64,000 nucleotides of DNA from DASXRA01 sp963737425 (lineage in GTDB: Bacteria; Actinomycetota; Actinomycetes; Mycobacteriales; Jatrophihabitantaceae), in contig CAVTSX010000012.1 in assembly GCA_963737425.1 (NCBI GenBank), forward strand, positions 71,456 through 135,455. Direction: 5' to 3'. This document shows, piece after piece, positions 19,653 to 29,845 of the stretch. Under the pieces are notes generated by a model. That model was not told where the DNA came from and ran no database searches. It was given only the letters and a program-made list of their open reading frames with translations. The translations under genes and the position numbers were made by a program. Every line of letters begins with the position of its first letter. The stretch's first letter is position 1.

Positions 19653-20082
19653 CCTGCCAGTCTTCCAGCCCGCAGCCGGAGATTCTGGGAGGCCGGGCGG
19701 CTCCGACGCGGCCGCCTCGGCGGGGCCGGAGCGGGCTGAAACCGGCGCGCTGGGCTGACGGCCATGGCCGAAGTGAGCGGCCCGATGTCATTTTGCAGAA
19801 TGGCTGAAGGCACCAGAATCCGTGGCCTGCGTCATCGTGGCCGGGGTGACTTGAATTTCCAGCCTCCGGGTTATCAGCGCATCCGGCCACAGGGACGCTC
19901 CAGCGAGCCATCCGTCTGCACCGTGGCGCCCAGGCGCAGTCAGTCGGCAAGCGGCAAACGGATCCTGTGCCCTCGTACCCGCACCGGCGACAGCGATCCT
20001 GACCTGAGCTGCGTGCGCCGTCGTCGAATGGACAAGCGTTAGAAAGGCGGCGGCAGGAGCGCCGTGCGGCTGGCCACGCGCG
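19653..20082. other. Gap between divergent ends of the hsd and relaxase blocks
   Basis: 430 bp between hsdM (starting at 19652, minus) and the end of the gene downstream of the relaxase (20083, minus). It should hold the hsd promoter. I see no supported gene; a plus-strand frame at 19764-20042 has poor, arginine-rich composition with no family resemblance. Confidence 0.5.
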
Positions 20083-20666
20083 TCATGGAGTCGCCAGCGT
20101 CGCGCCCGCTTCTACTGAACGTGCGCGCAACGGCTCGAGTGCGGGGTGGTCGAGGAGTGCCTGCGGCCCATGGCAGGTGGCGATGGCGGCGACTGCGATC
20201 GGGGCGATCGCCGGGCCGCGAGTTCGCCGTGGTAGCCGTCGGCGCCGTCGAGCACGACGATCTCGCGGGCGAGGTCGACGCTGATCGCCTCGATCGCGGA
20301 CCAGTAGATCGAGATGACTTGGCCGTCGGGCTGGCGAGCGGCGAGGCGCTGGTTGGTGATGAGCCAGTCGAGCATTCCGGCGTAGCACATGCACGGCTGG
20401 TGGACTTCGTTGATGGTGCTTCGAAAGCCGCGGTAGCTGTTGTGCTGCACCATCCAGCTGCGCTCGCCGCGGTACCAGTAGTCGGCGGGCGCGCGCTGCC
20501 ACGCGGTTTCGCCGTCGTTGAGGACGATGCCGAGGTCGTACGCCTGCATGGCCGACGGTTGGCCGCGGACGATCGTCAGCGCCAGCTCGCGGGCTGCGTG
20601 ACGGCTGGTCTCGCGAGCGTGGCTGGCCCAGGCCGCCATGGCGCGGCGCTGCTTGCGTCTGCTCAT
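20083..20666 (-). pseudogene. Conserved hypothetical protein coupled to the relaxase, frameshifted near its end
   Basis: Starts MSRRKQRRAMAAWASHARET at 20666, in an ATGA overlap with the relaxase stop, so it is translated with it. About 190 residues, basic N-terminus, no membrane helix, with Trp/Tyr-rich central sequence (WYRGERSWMVQHNSYRGF, MCYAGMLDWLITNQRL). Around 20205 the frame must change for the protein to continue to PALEPLRARSVEAGATLATP and a stop at 20083. Function unknown; position suggests an accessory role in mobilisation. Confidence 0.6.
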
Positions 20667-23600
20667 AGCTGGATTCCGTTCTGATCGACGAGCGGTGCCG
20701 GCGCTGCGCCCGTCGGTGTTGTCGTAGTGGTGGCTCCAGCAAGGCGGGCGGCGCGTTCGGCTGCCGCCTGCGGCGCGCTTCTCGTGGCCGGTCTTCTCGA
20801 TGCTGGCCCGGTCGGCGGCGATCGGGTCGCGGCTGGTGACGCTCCACCGTTCGCGGTAGGCGGCGATGGTGGCGATCTCGTGCAGCCATGCCGCGTGCCG
20901 GGCTGGGTCGGCCGGTGGTGGGCCGAGTGGGCGGGTCCACGCCGCGCTGGCGGCGACGGCTTGCTCGGCGAGCGTGTGGGCGCGGCGGTTCATCGCGTCG
21001 GCCCGCTCGGTGAGCGCGCGCTGGTAGTCGGGATCGGTGACGCCGAGCGCTTCGGGGATGATGCCGGCGACGAGCCGGGTGGTGGCCTGGCGTGGGCCGT
21101 GGCTGTTGGCGCGGGTCCAGTTCGTGACCCGCTCGCGCAGCGTGGCCGCGATGTCCTGTGCGCCATTGAGAGTCCGGCCGGCGACGATGCCCGGGAGGGC
21201 GGCCTCGATGTTCAGGCCGCGCGCTTCGGCGTTGCGGAACGCAGCGGCGAGCGGTCCGTAGGCCTCGGAGTCGCGGACCTGCTCCGCCTGCTCGGTGGTG
21301 AGTCCGGAGCGGTCGATCAGTGCGTCCCAGCGCGCGGCTTGGGCCGCGCGGGCGATGGTGAGGTACTCGGCTGCGAGTGTCGGGATGCTCTCGGCGGTGC
21401 GCATTTCGTTGGCGAGGGTGGCGTGCGCGGAGATGTCTGCGCCGACGTTGCCGAGCGCGACGGCCAGTACGTCTTCGGCAGGGCGCGGCTGGACCGGGCC
21501 GTGCGAGGTGTCGTGGTCGGGGTCGTAGTAGGTGTCCACGTAGAGCCGGTTGGACCCGCGGCCGCGGGTGGCCGCGACGTAGAGCACTTCGCGGGTGGTG
21601 GTCGCGGAGACCATGGCGTGCGCGGTGTCGACGGTGCGTCCTTGCGCGCGGTGGGCGGTGCTGGCGTAGCCGAGCTCGACGTGCTCGCGCACGTACGCGG
21701 CGGGGAGCACGACCTCGCCACGGCCACGTTCACGCCGGACGGTCATGGAGCCATCGTGGCCGACAGCAGTGACAATCCACGCGTCGCCGTTCTTCACCCA
21801 CCGCCGGCCGGTGGTCAGGTGCCGGTCGTTGTGGCGGGTGACGACCCGATCGCCGACCCCGGCCACGCTGCCGTCGGCAACGTCGAGCCCGTGCTCGGCC
21901 ACCTGCCCGGCGGCTACCCGGTCGGCGCGGGCGCGGCGGTTCAGCTCGGACACCGTGTCGGTGTCGGCGGCGATCATCAGCGATGACAGGCCCGCGTCGA
22001 CATCGGTCTTCCAGGCCGCGTAGAGGGAGTCGAGCAGGTCGTCGCGAGTCCCGGACTCGACCCGGCCGCGGGTGGTGTAGGCGGCGATGGCGTCGGTGTC
22101 GCCGACGCGCAGCTGGATGCTTGCCGTCTTCTCCCATCGGTGCCGGAAGCGGCGTACGTCGGTCAGTTCCGGGGCGAGGTCGCGGTCGCGGACCAGCATC
22201 GAGAATGCGCCGCCGGCCTGGACCGCGGACAGCTGTGCCCAGTCGCCGACGAGCAGCACCTTCGCTCCGGCGGCGCGGGCTTGTGCGACGAGCGCGTCGA
22301 GGGCGAACGTGCCAGCGAGGCTAGCTTCGTCGACGATGACGAGCTGGTCTGGCCGGATCGTCCAGCGGGCCTGCTCGGCTTCGAGCCGGGTGATCTGCTC
22401 CCGCAGCCGGCGGGCGGGCCGGGAGGCCGGGTTGGGCACGCGGGCGAGCGCGGCTCGCCGTTCGGCGTAGCTCGGCCTGCCGGTCAGGTTGCCGGGCGTG
22501 TTCGGTGAGCCACTTCGCGGTGTTCTCGGTGGCGACTCCAAGCTCGTCGCCGAGCACCTCGGCGGCGGCCGCGGACGGTGCGAGGCCGATCACCGACCCG
22601 GCGCCGTGCTGCTGTTCCCACATCGCGCGCAGCCCGGCCATCGAGCTGGTCTTGCCGGTGCCGGCCGGGCCGACAAGCACGTCCAGCACCCGCCCGGAGG
22701 TGGCGACCTGCTCGACCGCCACGGCCTGGTCGGTGGACAGCGGGTAGTCCTTGCCGGGCAGGTTCGCCTCGGCGACCGCGGCGACGATCGCCCGTTGCAC
22801 GGCCGGTCCAGTGGTGACGCGGCCGGCGTCGAGCAGCCGTGACTCGGCGTCCAGCAGCGCACGCGTGGTGAAGATCGCCGTGCCCGTGCCGCGGAACCTC
22901 GAGGTGCCGTCGGCGCGGCGGAACCGGGCCGGGGTGTGGTGCAGTTCGGGCGCGGACAGGCGCAGCGCGTGGGCTTCGGCGAGATCGGCAGTGCGCTCGG
23001 CGACCGTGATCCGGTCGTCAGGGCTGGCGAACCGCACGCCGTGCAACAGGCGGTGGATCTCGGCGAGCATGTTCGCGCGGGTGAACGTCGGCCGCCGTTC
23101 CGCGACGCGGTGCAGCGCCACGCTGGCGGCGTCACGCAGGATCGAGTCGGTCAGGTCGTCGCTGCGCAGCCGGGGCAGGTCGTTGCGGCCGGCGAGCGAT
23201 TCGACCCACGCCACCGTGTCCTGGCCGACGTAGCTGCGGGCGCGTTCCCGCCACCTCTCGGTCTGCTCGGCAAGGGAGTGGTGCTGCTTGTCCGGGCGGG
23301 TCGCGAGGTTGGCCGACTGGCGCATCTGGATGATCTGCCGGGTCGTCGGCTGGTAGCCGTGGGCGGCGACGAACGCGTCGATCTGGGCGTTCTTGTCGGT
23401 CTCGATCTGGACGGAGCGCTGGGAGAACTCACGGGTCAGCGCCTCGCTGACCCCGGTCACGTCGTATTTCGGCTGGTCGCGGTAGGTGCGTTGCCGCGGG
23501 TCGAAACCCCAGCCGAGCCGCTCGGTGACGAGGTCGATGAGGATGCCCTCGTGCATCTCGGACAGTGCGACGACCTGTTTGAAGAGGCCACGCGAGTCCA

Positions 23601-24336
23601 GCGTCCGCCAGGTGCCGTCCAACGACTGGGCGCGGTTCATCACGACGACGTGGGTGTGCAGATGCGGGTCACCGGCGCGGCTGTCCCAGTGGTCGAACCC
23701 CGCTGCGACTACGCCGCGGATCGGTTCCTGGACGACGCCGTTGGTGCCGGAGCGGGAGAAGAACACATGCCGATCGGCGTAGGCCAGCGCGCGGCGGATC
23801 GCCTCCTGGTGCGCCTCGTAGATCACCGCCTGCGTCCCCGCGTCCGCGACTGCCCAAACCGCTGAGACTGACTTCGGAACGCTAAAGGTCAGGTCGAACC
23901 CGGACACCGGCAACGGTCGCTTGCCGTGATCCGGCACCATCTCTTGCACTGATTTGACGCGAGCGACGGCCGCTCGCCGCTGGTCCGGCGACACCGTGCC
24001 TGCCAGCTTGGTGAAGGGTGCCTCAATCAGCTCACGGTGGGTCGGACTGGGTGCCCTAGGTTTGCGGCCCAGCACTTGGCCCGTGATCGGGTCGACGACC
24101 CGCTGCAGCATGTTGCGGAGCATCTCCTCGCTCACCTTCGTCCCGGCGTCAACCCCTGCGCCGCCGGCCAGGCCGGCGAGCCCGCCGCCCAGGAACCGGC
24201 CCGGCGGTGTACCGGACTCGGCGTAGTAGCGGGTCAGCGGCGAGGACCGATCAACCGCACCGTCGCCGCGCGCGACGCTTTCCATCAGGTACCGGAAGCC
24301 ACTTCCAGTGGTCATTCGGCGGATCGAAACCGTCAT
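20663..24336 (-). pseudogene. MobF-family relaxase-helicase (TraA/TrwC type), frameshifted
   Basis: Nicks oriT, stays bound to the DNA end and unwinds the transferred strand. About 1,220 residues if frames are joined. Start ATG at 24336 (MTVSIRRMTTGSGFRYLMES). The relaxase domain has a Tyr in LTRYYAESGTPPGRF and the metal-binding GDPHLHTHVVV. A helicase part follows with LVGPAGTGKTSSMAGLRAMW (Walker A) and VIVDEASLAG (Walker B), then GYASTAHRAQGRTVDTAHAM. Two frame changes, near 22492 and 20769, each read as one extra base; with them removed the product ends DQNGIQL at 20663. The control motif lies 58 nt upstream. Confidence 0.88.
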
Positions 24337-24349
24337 CGGCATCCCTCGT

Positions 24350-24394
24350 CCGGGGACCGGGTATCCGGTCACCGCGTACGCGTCGGCGTCCTAC
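24350..24394 (-). promoter_or_regulatory. ICE control motif, copy upstream of the relaxase
   Basis: Minus-strand copy: GTAGG, a 9-nt loop, CGTAC, then GCGGTGACCGG and ATACCCGG. First base 58 nt before the relaxase ATG. See the finding on the six-copy motif. Confidence 0.7.
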
Positions 24395-24518
24395 GCGCAC
24401 GCGCGCGAGACCCTCGAATGCCAGACGCGTGGTGCATGTTGATCTTGGACGGGACGAGCGGAGCGAGGACGGGCAGAGGAAGGAGGCCGCGGGCTTGAAA
24501 GTGTTGGCGAGCGGAGCG

Positions 24519-24534
24519 AGTCAAGGGCTTGACT
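24519..24534. repeat. Short inverted repeat in the candidate oriT
   Basis: AGTCAAG and CTTGACT, 7-bp perfect arms separated by GG, about 185 bp upstream of the relaxase start. Relaxases commonly bind such a repeat next to the nick site. The nick position is not known. Confidence 0.5.
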
Positions 24535-24650
24535 GGTCAGCGATGTAGGTGCGAGCGAATCGGCTCATGACTCCTCCCCTGGGCAGCCGCCGAGCGGCCG
24601 TCCGCGCGCGCCGCATCGGTCCAGCCATGGCGGGTTGTCCGGCCGCGCGC

Positions 24651-24859
24651 CAGTCCGAGACCCGCCGCGCCGCCCTGGGTCGCGCCAGTCCGGCCCGGCC
24701 AGTCCAGCCGGACCCGGGCCACGCCAGTCCAGTCCGTGCAGTCCAGCCGGGCCGGGCCGCGCCGGTCCAGCCGGGCCGGGCCAGTCCAGCCGGTCCGGGC
24801 TGCGCCGGGCCCGGGCCACGCCAGTCCGCGCTAGGCCCGCGGTCCGAGGGTGGCAGTCC
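24651..24859. repeat. Degenerate CAGTCC repeat array
   Basis: Nine CAGTCC units (24651, 24686, 24700, 24725, 24730, 24739, 24782, 24822, 24854) mixed with CCGGGCCGGGCC-type runs, often as CAGTCCAGCCGG. It is non-coding as far as I can see. The same CAGTCCG word recurs in the tandem coding repeat at 26127-26357. Confidence 0.65.
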
Positions 24860-24974
24860 GGGCCGCGCCTCCGGCCTTCGATGTTTCGCAACCAGCACGG
24901 GCATCCACGCGGACGGGTGATGCCCAGACCGACCCCTCCGCTCCTGAGCTTGAGCGGCGGGCCGGGGCGCATGG

Positions 24975-25017
24975 GTAGGACGGCGGCCCGTACTGGGTGA
25001 CGGCCTAGCTGGGGCCG
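24975..25017 (+). promoter_or_regulatory. ICE control motif, copy upstream of the 25.0-kb operon
   Basis: GTAGG, 9-nt loop, CGTAC, then TGGGTGACGGCC and GGGGCCGCG; 69 nt before the ATG at 25044. Shares the CGTAC variant with the relaxase copy. Confidence 0.7.
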
Positions 25018-25043
25018 CGCCTGACGCGAAGGGAGCTGGCCGG

Positions 25044-25319
25044 ATGCGTGAGCTATCCCGTGGCCGATCGGCCAGCGTGCCCGGCGCCTCACCCGCCCGC
25101 AAGCGGCTGCGTGAGGCGCACGCCGTCGAGGCCCGCGCCGTGGCCGCTGTGTGCGCCGCCGAGGCGAAGCTCGCGGCCGCGGCCGCACGCAGGGACAAGG
25201 CCCGCGCCGACCTGGCTGCGATGTCCGGCGTGGACCGGGCCGCGCTGCTGCTCGGCATCAGCATCAGCGACGTGTGCCACTCCGTGGCGTCGGCGAGCGG
25301 CCAGGACGGCGCCGAATGA
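25044..25319 (+). CDS. Small Ala/Arg-rich helical protein, function unknown
   Basis: 91 residues, predicted almost all helix (EARAVAAVCAAEAKLAAAAA followed by RRDKARADLAAMSG), a likely short coiled coil, with a C-terminal LLGISISDVCHSVAS segment. First gene of a tightly packed plus-strand run (each stop overlaps the next start) and preceded at 69 nt by the control motif. GGGAGCTGG upstream serves as ribosome site. No family recognised. Confidence 0.7.
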   Translation: MRELSRGRSASVPGASPARKRLREAHAVEARAVAAVCAAEAKLAAAAARRDKARADLAAMSGVDRAALLLGISISDVCHSVASASGQDGAE

Positions 25320-25504
25320 GCGGGGCGTCGGCGCGGCTGCTTGATGCGGTGCGCGACGTGCTCACCCGGCACGCCCATGAACTCGGCGTCGACCCGGCCA
25401 CGATCACCCGGCTCGCCTCGTCCGCCGTGACCGCTCGCACCCAGGACGGCGGCCTGCTGCGGCTGGACGTGTCCACCTACAGCCCGGCCGAGTTGTCGAG
25501 ATGA
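25316..25504 (+). CDS. Small hypothetical protein
   Basis: 62 residues (MSGASARLLDAVRDVLTRHA onward). It overlaps the previous gene by ATGA and the next by ATGA, so it is translationally coupled to both. No membrane segment; a helix-rich start and a short polar tail. Function unknown; the coupling is the main evidence that it is real. Confidence 0.65.
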   Translation: MSGASARLLDAVRDVLTRHAHELGVDPATITRLASSAVTARTQDGGLLRLDVSTYSPAELSR

Positions 25505-25701
25505 CGCGCCGCTACGAGTCCTCCCAGTCGCGGCACACCCGCGCCGTGCGCGCCCTCGGCGGCGTGCGGATCGCTGAACGCGCCGAGCAGCTGCGCGCCT
25601 GCGGGGTTGCCCCAGCGCGGGTTGCCGAGCTGCTCGAGCTGCCCGCCGCCGCGCTGGCGGCCTACTTCGCGCTGCAGGACGAGATGGCAGGCGCGGCGTG
25701 A
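25501..25701 (+). CDS. Small HTH-like protein
   Basis: 66 residues. The segment RAEQLRACGVAPARVAELLE followed by LPAAALAAYF resembles a short helix-turn-helix of resolvase or sigma-4 style, so it may bind DNA. Coupled at both ends (ATGA, GTGA) within the same run. The HTH call is inference from pattern alone. Confidence 0.6.
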   Translation: MTRRYESSQSRHTRAVRALGGVRIAERAEQLRACGVAPARVAELLELPAAALAAYFALQDEMAGAA

Positions 25702-26561
25702 CCCGTCGGGCCGATGCGGGCCACGCCCGGGCGGATCGCCCCGGCCGCGGCACCGCGGTGGCAGGTGTGGGCACGGTCGCCGTCAGTGCCGCCGTGATCA
25801 GCTACTCGCACGTGATGGAGCTCGCCCGCCGCGCCGGCGAGACCAGGATGGCCACTTGGCTGCTGCCACTGTCGATCGACGGTGCGATCGCCGCGGCCGT
25901 CGCGGTGATCCTCGCCGACAGCCGCGCCGGCCGCCGGCCCCGCGGGCTGACCTGGCTGCTGCTGGCACTCGGACTGGCCGCGAGCCTGGCCGCCAACATC
26001 GCCTCCGCGCACCCGACAGTGACCGCCCGGGCCGTCGCCGCCTGGCCCCCGCTCGCCCTCGCAGTCGGAGTAGAGGTGCTCGCCGAACTGGCCCGACGCA
26101 CATCCACCAGTCCGAGCCAGGCCGCGCAGTCCGACCGCCAGCAAGTCCGCACCAGGCCAGTCCGACCCGGCCCGGCCACGAACGACCGGTCCGAACAGCC
26201 CGACCGCCAGCCAGTCCGCACCGGCCCAGTCCGACCCAGCCCGGCCACGAACGAGCGGGCCGAACAGCCCGACCGCCAGCCAGTCCGCCCCGGCCCAGTC
26301 CGACCCAGCCCGGCCACCGACGAGCGGGCCGAACAGTCCGAGCGCCAGCCGGTCCGGATCAAGCAGGGCGGTGGAGGGCAGTCCGACGGCGTCGGCGACG
26401 ACGCGGCTGTGGCCCGCATCCGTGAACTTGATCGGGTCGCCGGTAAGCCGGTCTCGCGCCATACGATCCGGACCGAGCTGGGCTGTGGTGCGAGCCGGGC
26501 CGACCGGCTGGCCCGGCTGGCCCGGGCCGGTCACCGGCTGGCAGTTGCGGCCACCTCATGA
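25698..26561 (+). CDS. DUF2637 membrane protein with tandem repeats
   Basis: 287 residues from a GTG that overlaps the previous stop. The N-terminal half has four hydrophobic stretches (GTVAVSAAVISYSHVMELA; WLLPLSIDGAIAAAVAVILA; GLTWLLLALGLAASLAANIA; AAWPPLALAVGVEVLAEL), the DUF2637 (SpdB-like) pattern common in actinobacterial plasmids and ICEs. Residues about 144-220 are 3.3 copies of a 23-residue Pro/Arg/Gln repeat. The C-terminus (ARIRELDRVAGKPVSRHTI, then RTELGCGASRADRLARL) looks like an HTH. It may spread or position the element in the mycelium; that role is known only by analogy. Confidence 0.82.
   Translation: MTRRADAGHARADRPGRGTAVAGVGTVAVSAAVISYSHVMELARRAGETRMATWLLPLSIDGAIAAAVAVILADSRAGRRPRGLTWLLLALGLAASLAANIASAHPTVTARAVAAWPPLALAVGVEVLAELARRTSTSPSQAAQSDRQQVRTRPVRPGPATNDRSEQPDRQPVRTGPVRPSPATNERAEQPDRQPVRPGPVRPSPATDERAEQSERQPVRIKQGGGGQSDGVGDDAAVARIRELDRVAGKPVSRHTIRTELGCGASRADRLARLARAGHRLAVAATS
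26127..26357 (+). repeat. Tandem 69-bp coding repeat, 3.3 copies
   Basis: Units start at 26127, 26196 and 26265, with a partial unit from 26334. Each unit encodes a 23-residue block of the form QPDRQPVRTGPVRPSPATNE plus RAE. Units 2 and 3 are almost identical, so the copy number probably changes by slippage or recombination. Confidence 0.9.
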
Positions 26562-26607
26562 CCGCGTCCCGAGTCCATCAAGAAACCCAGACAGAGAAGG
26601 AGAGCCC

Positions 26608-27484
26608 GTGACCGGCGACAAGACACTGGTACGCATCGCCGCGTTGCTGCGGCAGGCCGAGGGCACCAGCAACGAGCACGAGGCCGACGCGTTCACGCAG
26701 GTCGCCCAGCGGCTGGCCACCACGCACTCCATCGACCTAGCGGTAGCCCGTGCGCACACGGCGAAGCGGGAGGCTCGCGAGCAACCGGTCATCAAACGCA
26801 TCGACATCGGCCCGTCGGGCAAGCGTGGCCTGCGCACCTTCGCGCAACTGTTTCTCGCGTGCGGCCGGCCGAACGACCTCGCCTTCGACGTCGCGCACAA
26901 CTCGTCCTACGTCATCGCCTACGGGATGCCGTCCGACATCGCCGTCGCCGAATCGCTCTACGCGTCGCTTGCCGTGCAGATGGTTCGCGCCAGCGACGCC
27001 TACGTGCGCTCCGACGCCCACAGGAACGACCGGATGGTGACCTACCGCGGCGACCAGTACGACCACGCCACAGGCCAGTGGAGATACGTCGAGCGCACGA
27101 AGCCGGTCCCAACCGCTACCGCGCGGATCAACTTCCAGCAGGCGTACGCGCGGCGGATCGAACACCGGCTAACCGAGGCGAAGAACGAGGCCGAGCGCAC
27201 GGTCATCGACCGCGCCCGGCAGCAACGTGCAGCCACCGGTGCTGACATGGCCGACGACACGCCGACCAGCACCGAGCTGGCGATCCGCGAGAAGGCCGTC
27301 GAGATCAAGGACTTCCGGAAGGCGCACACCACCGCGCGCGCAAGCTGGAAAGGCGGCCGGGCCGCCTCCGGCCACTCCGACCGCGCGCATGGCCGGCGAC
27401 CGGGCGGCCCGCCAGGCCCGCCTTGGCGGCGACCAGGCAATCGGCGGCGCACCGACCGCGCTCAACGCTGGAGTCACGCTGTGA
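26608..27484 (+). pseudogene. DUF2786 protein, one frameshift near the C-terminus
   Basis: About 291 residues, start GTG at 26608 after GAAGGAGA. The N-terminus (LVRIAALLRQAEGTSNEHEA, DAFTQVAQRLATTHSIDLA) is the DUF2786 signature found in phages and ICEs, followed by a domain with AYGMPSDIAVAESLYASLAV. Around 27388 (CGCGCGCATGG) one extra base breaks the frame; without it the product ends GGAPTALNAGVTL with a stop at 27484 that overlaps the next start. Biochemical role unknown. Confidence 0.75.
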
Positions 27485-28010
27485 GCGCGCGAGACGCGCA
27501 GCGCGCCAAGGTGTACGCGGCCGAGCAGCTCGTCCGTCGCATCGTCGACCGCTCCGCGCAGACCGGCTGCCACACCCTCGACCTGCACGGCTCCCGGCTC
27601 ACCCTGCCGATCGAGCGGCGCTTTGCCAGCGTCGAGTCGATCCAGGCCTACGCCGAGGCCGTCCTCGCGCTCGGCTGGGTACGCGCCGAATGGGCACGTG
27701 CAGCTGTCCCAGTACGGGTGTGCAATCTCGCAACGGCCAGGCCCGCGCCCACTACGAGCGCGCCAACGCCACCATCGCGATACCGCCCCACGCCGGCAAC
27801 CGCGCCTGGGCAATGCGAGAACTCGTCGTGCTGCACGAACTGGCGCACCACCTCGAACCCGACCCGGCCGCCGCGGCGCACGGGCCCGCGTTCGTCCACC
27901 GCTACGCCCACCTCGTCACCGAGGTCATCGGCCCGGAGGTCGGGCTGCTCCTGCGTTCCACCATGCACGCCGAAGGCGCAACAGCCGCCGCGAATGGGCC
28001 GACGCTATGA
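27481..28010 (+). pseudogene. TIGR04338-type putative metallohydrolase, frameshifted
   Basis: About 175 residues, GTG start overlapping the previous stop (GTGA). The N-terminus SARDAQRAKVYAAEQLVRR and the zinc-type motif VVLHELAHHLEP (HExxH-like) fit the actinobacterial TIGR04338 family. The frame must change near 27720-27740 by minus one (or plus two), the opposite sense from most other breaks here. The stop overlaps the next start (ATGA). The substrate is unknown. Confidence 0.72.
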
Positions 28011-29557
28011 CGGCCCAGTTCACGCCGACTGCCGAGCAGCAGTCCGCCCTCGCCGCATTCGCCACCGGCGGGTCACTGGTCATCGAAGCCGGTGCCGGGT
28101 CCGGCAAGACCAGCACCCTGCAACTGCTCGCCGAGTCCCGGCCTGAGACGCGCGGCCTGTACCTTGCCTACAACAAGGCGATCCAGACCGATGCCAGCAA
28201 GCGGTTCCCCCGCAACGTCACCTGCCGCACGGCCCACTCCCTCGCCTACGCCACGCATGGCGCCCGCATGCGGCATCGTCTCAACGCGCCCCGCGTCCCG
28301 GCCACACGGGTGGCCTCGATCCTGGGCCAGCGCGAGCCGATCCCACTCGGCGACGGCCTCACGCTCACCGCCTCCTCGGTCGCCTCCCTCGCGATGCGCG
28401 CCGTCGAGCGGTTCTGCCGCTCCCCCGACAAGTCGATCACCGCCCGGCACTTCGTGCCGCCAGAAGGCTCCGCCGGCACGCCCGGCCTGCCCGCACTGCG
28501 CAACCGAGTCGTGTACCTCGCGCAGCGAGCCTGGGCCGACCTGAACGACCCCCGCGGCCAACTGAAGTTCACTCACGACCACTACCTCAAGCAGTGGGCG
28601 CTGTCGCAGCCGCGGCTCGCCTATGACTACATCCTGTTCGACGAGGCGCAGGACGCCGATCCGTGCATCGCCGGCGTGGTCACCGCACAGATGCCCTCCG
28701 CGCAGGTCGTCATGGTCGGCGACGCCGCCCAAGCCATCTACGGCTGGCGAGGCGCCATCGACGTTCTCTCCACCACCAAGGTCGATCGCCGCACTCGGCT
28801 GTCCAGGTCGTTCCGGTTCGGACAAGCCGTCGCCGACGAGGCCAACGTGTGGCTGGCTCTGATCGGCACCAGCTTGCAACTCACCGGCGACCCGGCCCGC
28901 GCGTCCGTCCTCGACGCGGTCGAGAACCCGGACGCGGTGCTGTGCCGCACCAACGGCCGCGCAGTCCAAGAGGTCATGACCGCCCATGGTGGCGGCATCG
29001 CCGTCTCCCTCGTCGGCGGCGGCCGAGACATCCGCTCCCTCGCACAAGCAGCCCATCGACTGCAAGCCGGCCAACCCGCCGGACACCCCGAACTGATCGC
29101 CTTCCCCACCTGGCAGTCCGTGCGTGACTACGCCGAGCACGACCCGACCGGCTCCGACCTCGCCGTCGCCGTCAAACTCATCGACACCTACGGCGCCACC
29201 GACGTGATCGCCGCCGTGGACGCATGCGTCGCCGAAAACCGGGCCCAGCTGATCATCTCCACCGCACACAAGGCCAAGGGCAGGGAGTGGGACAGAGTGC
29301 GGATCGCCTCCGACTTCCGCGCACCAAGGATCGACAAGAACACCGGGGACCGCGCCCCGACCCCGAAGGAGGAAGCGATGCTCGCCTACGTCGCCGTCAC
29401 CCGCGCCAAGCAAGTCCTCGACAACGACGGCCTCGCCTGGATACACGACGACGAGTACGCCTCCACCCCGCCATCCGTGCAGCCGGTGCCGACACGCCAG
29501 GTGTCACAGCCAGCCCTCCCCGCACCGCCGTCGGCCGACGCTCGCGTCGAGATCTGA
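28007..29557 (+). CDS. UvrD/Rep-like SF1 DNA helicase
   Basis: 516 residues, intact. Motifs: Q-like TPTAEQQSALAAF, Walker A IEAGAGSGKTSTLQLLA, Walker B YDYILFDEAQDADP, motif III VGDAAQAIYGWRGA, then IISTAHKAKGREWDRV and VAVTRAKQVL. This is a short UvrD-type helicase of the kind seen on phages and ICEs. It is coupled to the metallohydrolase gene and ends the run begun at 25044. Likely in replication or repair of the transferred strand. Confidence 0.9.
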   Translation: MTAQFTPTAEQQSALAAFATGGSLVIEAGAGSGKTSTLQLLAESRPETRGLYLAYNKAIQTDASKRFPRNVTCRTAHSLAYATHGARMRHRLNAPRVPATRVASILGQREPIPLGDGLTLTASSVASLAMRAVERFCRSPDKSITARHFVPPEGSAGTPGLPALRNRVVYLAQRAWADLNDPRGQLKFTHDHYLKQWALSQPRLAYDYILFDEAQDADPCIAGVVTAQMPSAQVVMVGDAAQAIYGWRGAIDVLSTTKVDRRTRLSRSFRFGQAVADEANVWLALIGTSLQLTGDPARASVLDAVENPDAVLCRTNGRAVQEVMTAHGGGIAVSLVGGGRDIRSLAQAAHRLQAGQPAGHPELIAFPTWQSVRDYAEHDPTGSDLAVAVKLIDTYGATDVIAAVDACVAENRAQLIISTAHKAKGREWDRVRIASDFRAPRIDKNTGDRAPTPKEEAMLAYVAVTRAKQVLDNDGLAWIHDDEYASTPPSVQPVPTRQVSQPALPAPPSADARVEI

Positions 29558-29845
29558 TCAGCGGAGTGATGGTGTCATTCTCGCTGGTCGGGGCCGGGCC
29601 GCGGCGCGGACTTCGACGGTGCGATCAGCCTGGCGGAGAAGGTGCTCGCGACCGGGCGTCAGCCGGCGCCGTCCCCGCTGCTCGCGGCGCCGGGATGTCA
29701 GTTGTCGAGCGGCAATGCATTAGACCCGGGAGCCAGCTTGCCCTGGACTTCGCGACACACGTCGATCAGCTGGCCGCAGTGGCGCGACGACCCGAGGCAA
29801 CGACAGCGCCCCGATCCGAACGCCGAGTAGTGGACAACTGGCGAC

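Larger units (their letters stand above)
24337..25043. other. Divergent control region and candidate oriT
   Basis: 707 bp between the relaxase (minus) and the small-gene operon (plus). It holds two copies of the ICE control motif facing outward (24350-24394 minus, 24975-25017 plus), a perfect short inverted repeat (24519-24534), two copies of GAGCGGAGCGAG (about 24457 and 24509) and a run of CAGTCC repeats (24651-24859). oriT sites usually lie beside the relaxase gene and contain inverted repeats, so this is the best place for it. No gene is supported here. Confidence 0.55.

Noticed and set aside
19764..20042. Open frame of 92 codons between the hsd and relaxase blocks
   Set aside because: Arg/Pro-rich, no family resemblance, no ribosome site; typical random high-GC frame.
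24601..24880. CRISPR array at the CAGTCC repeats
   Set aside because: Repeats are too short, irregularly spaced and without unique spacers; no cas genes in the window.
24521..25774. 417-codon minus-strand frame across the candidate oriT
   Set aside because: It is the complement of the CAGTCC repeat array and of several coupled plus-strand genes; low-complexity Arg/Ala/Pro composition.
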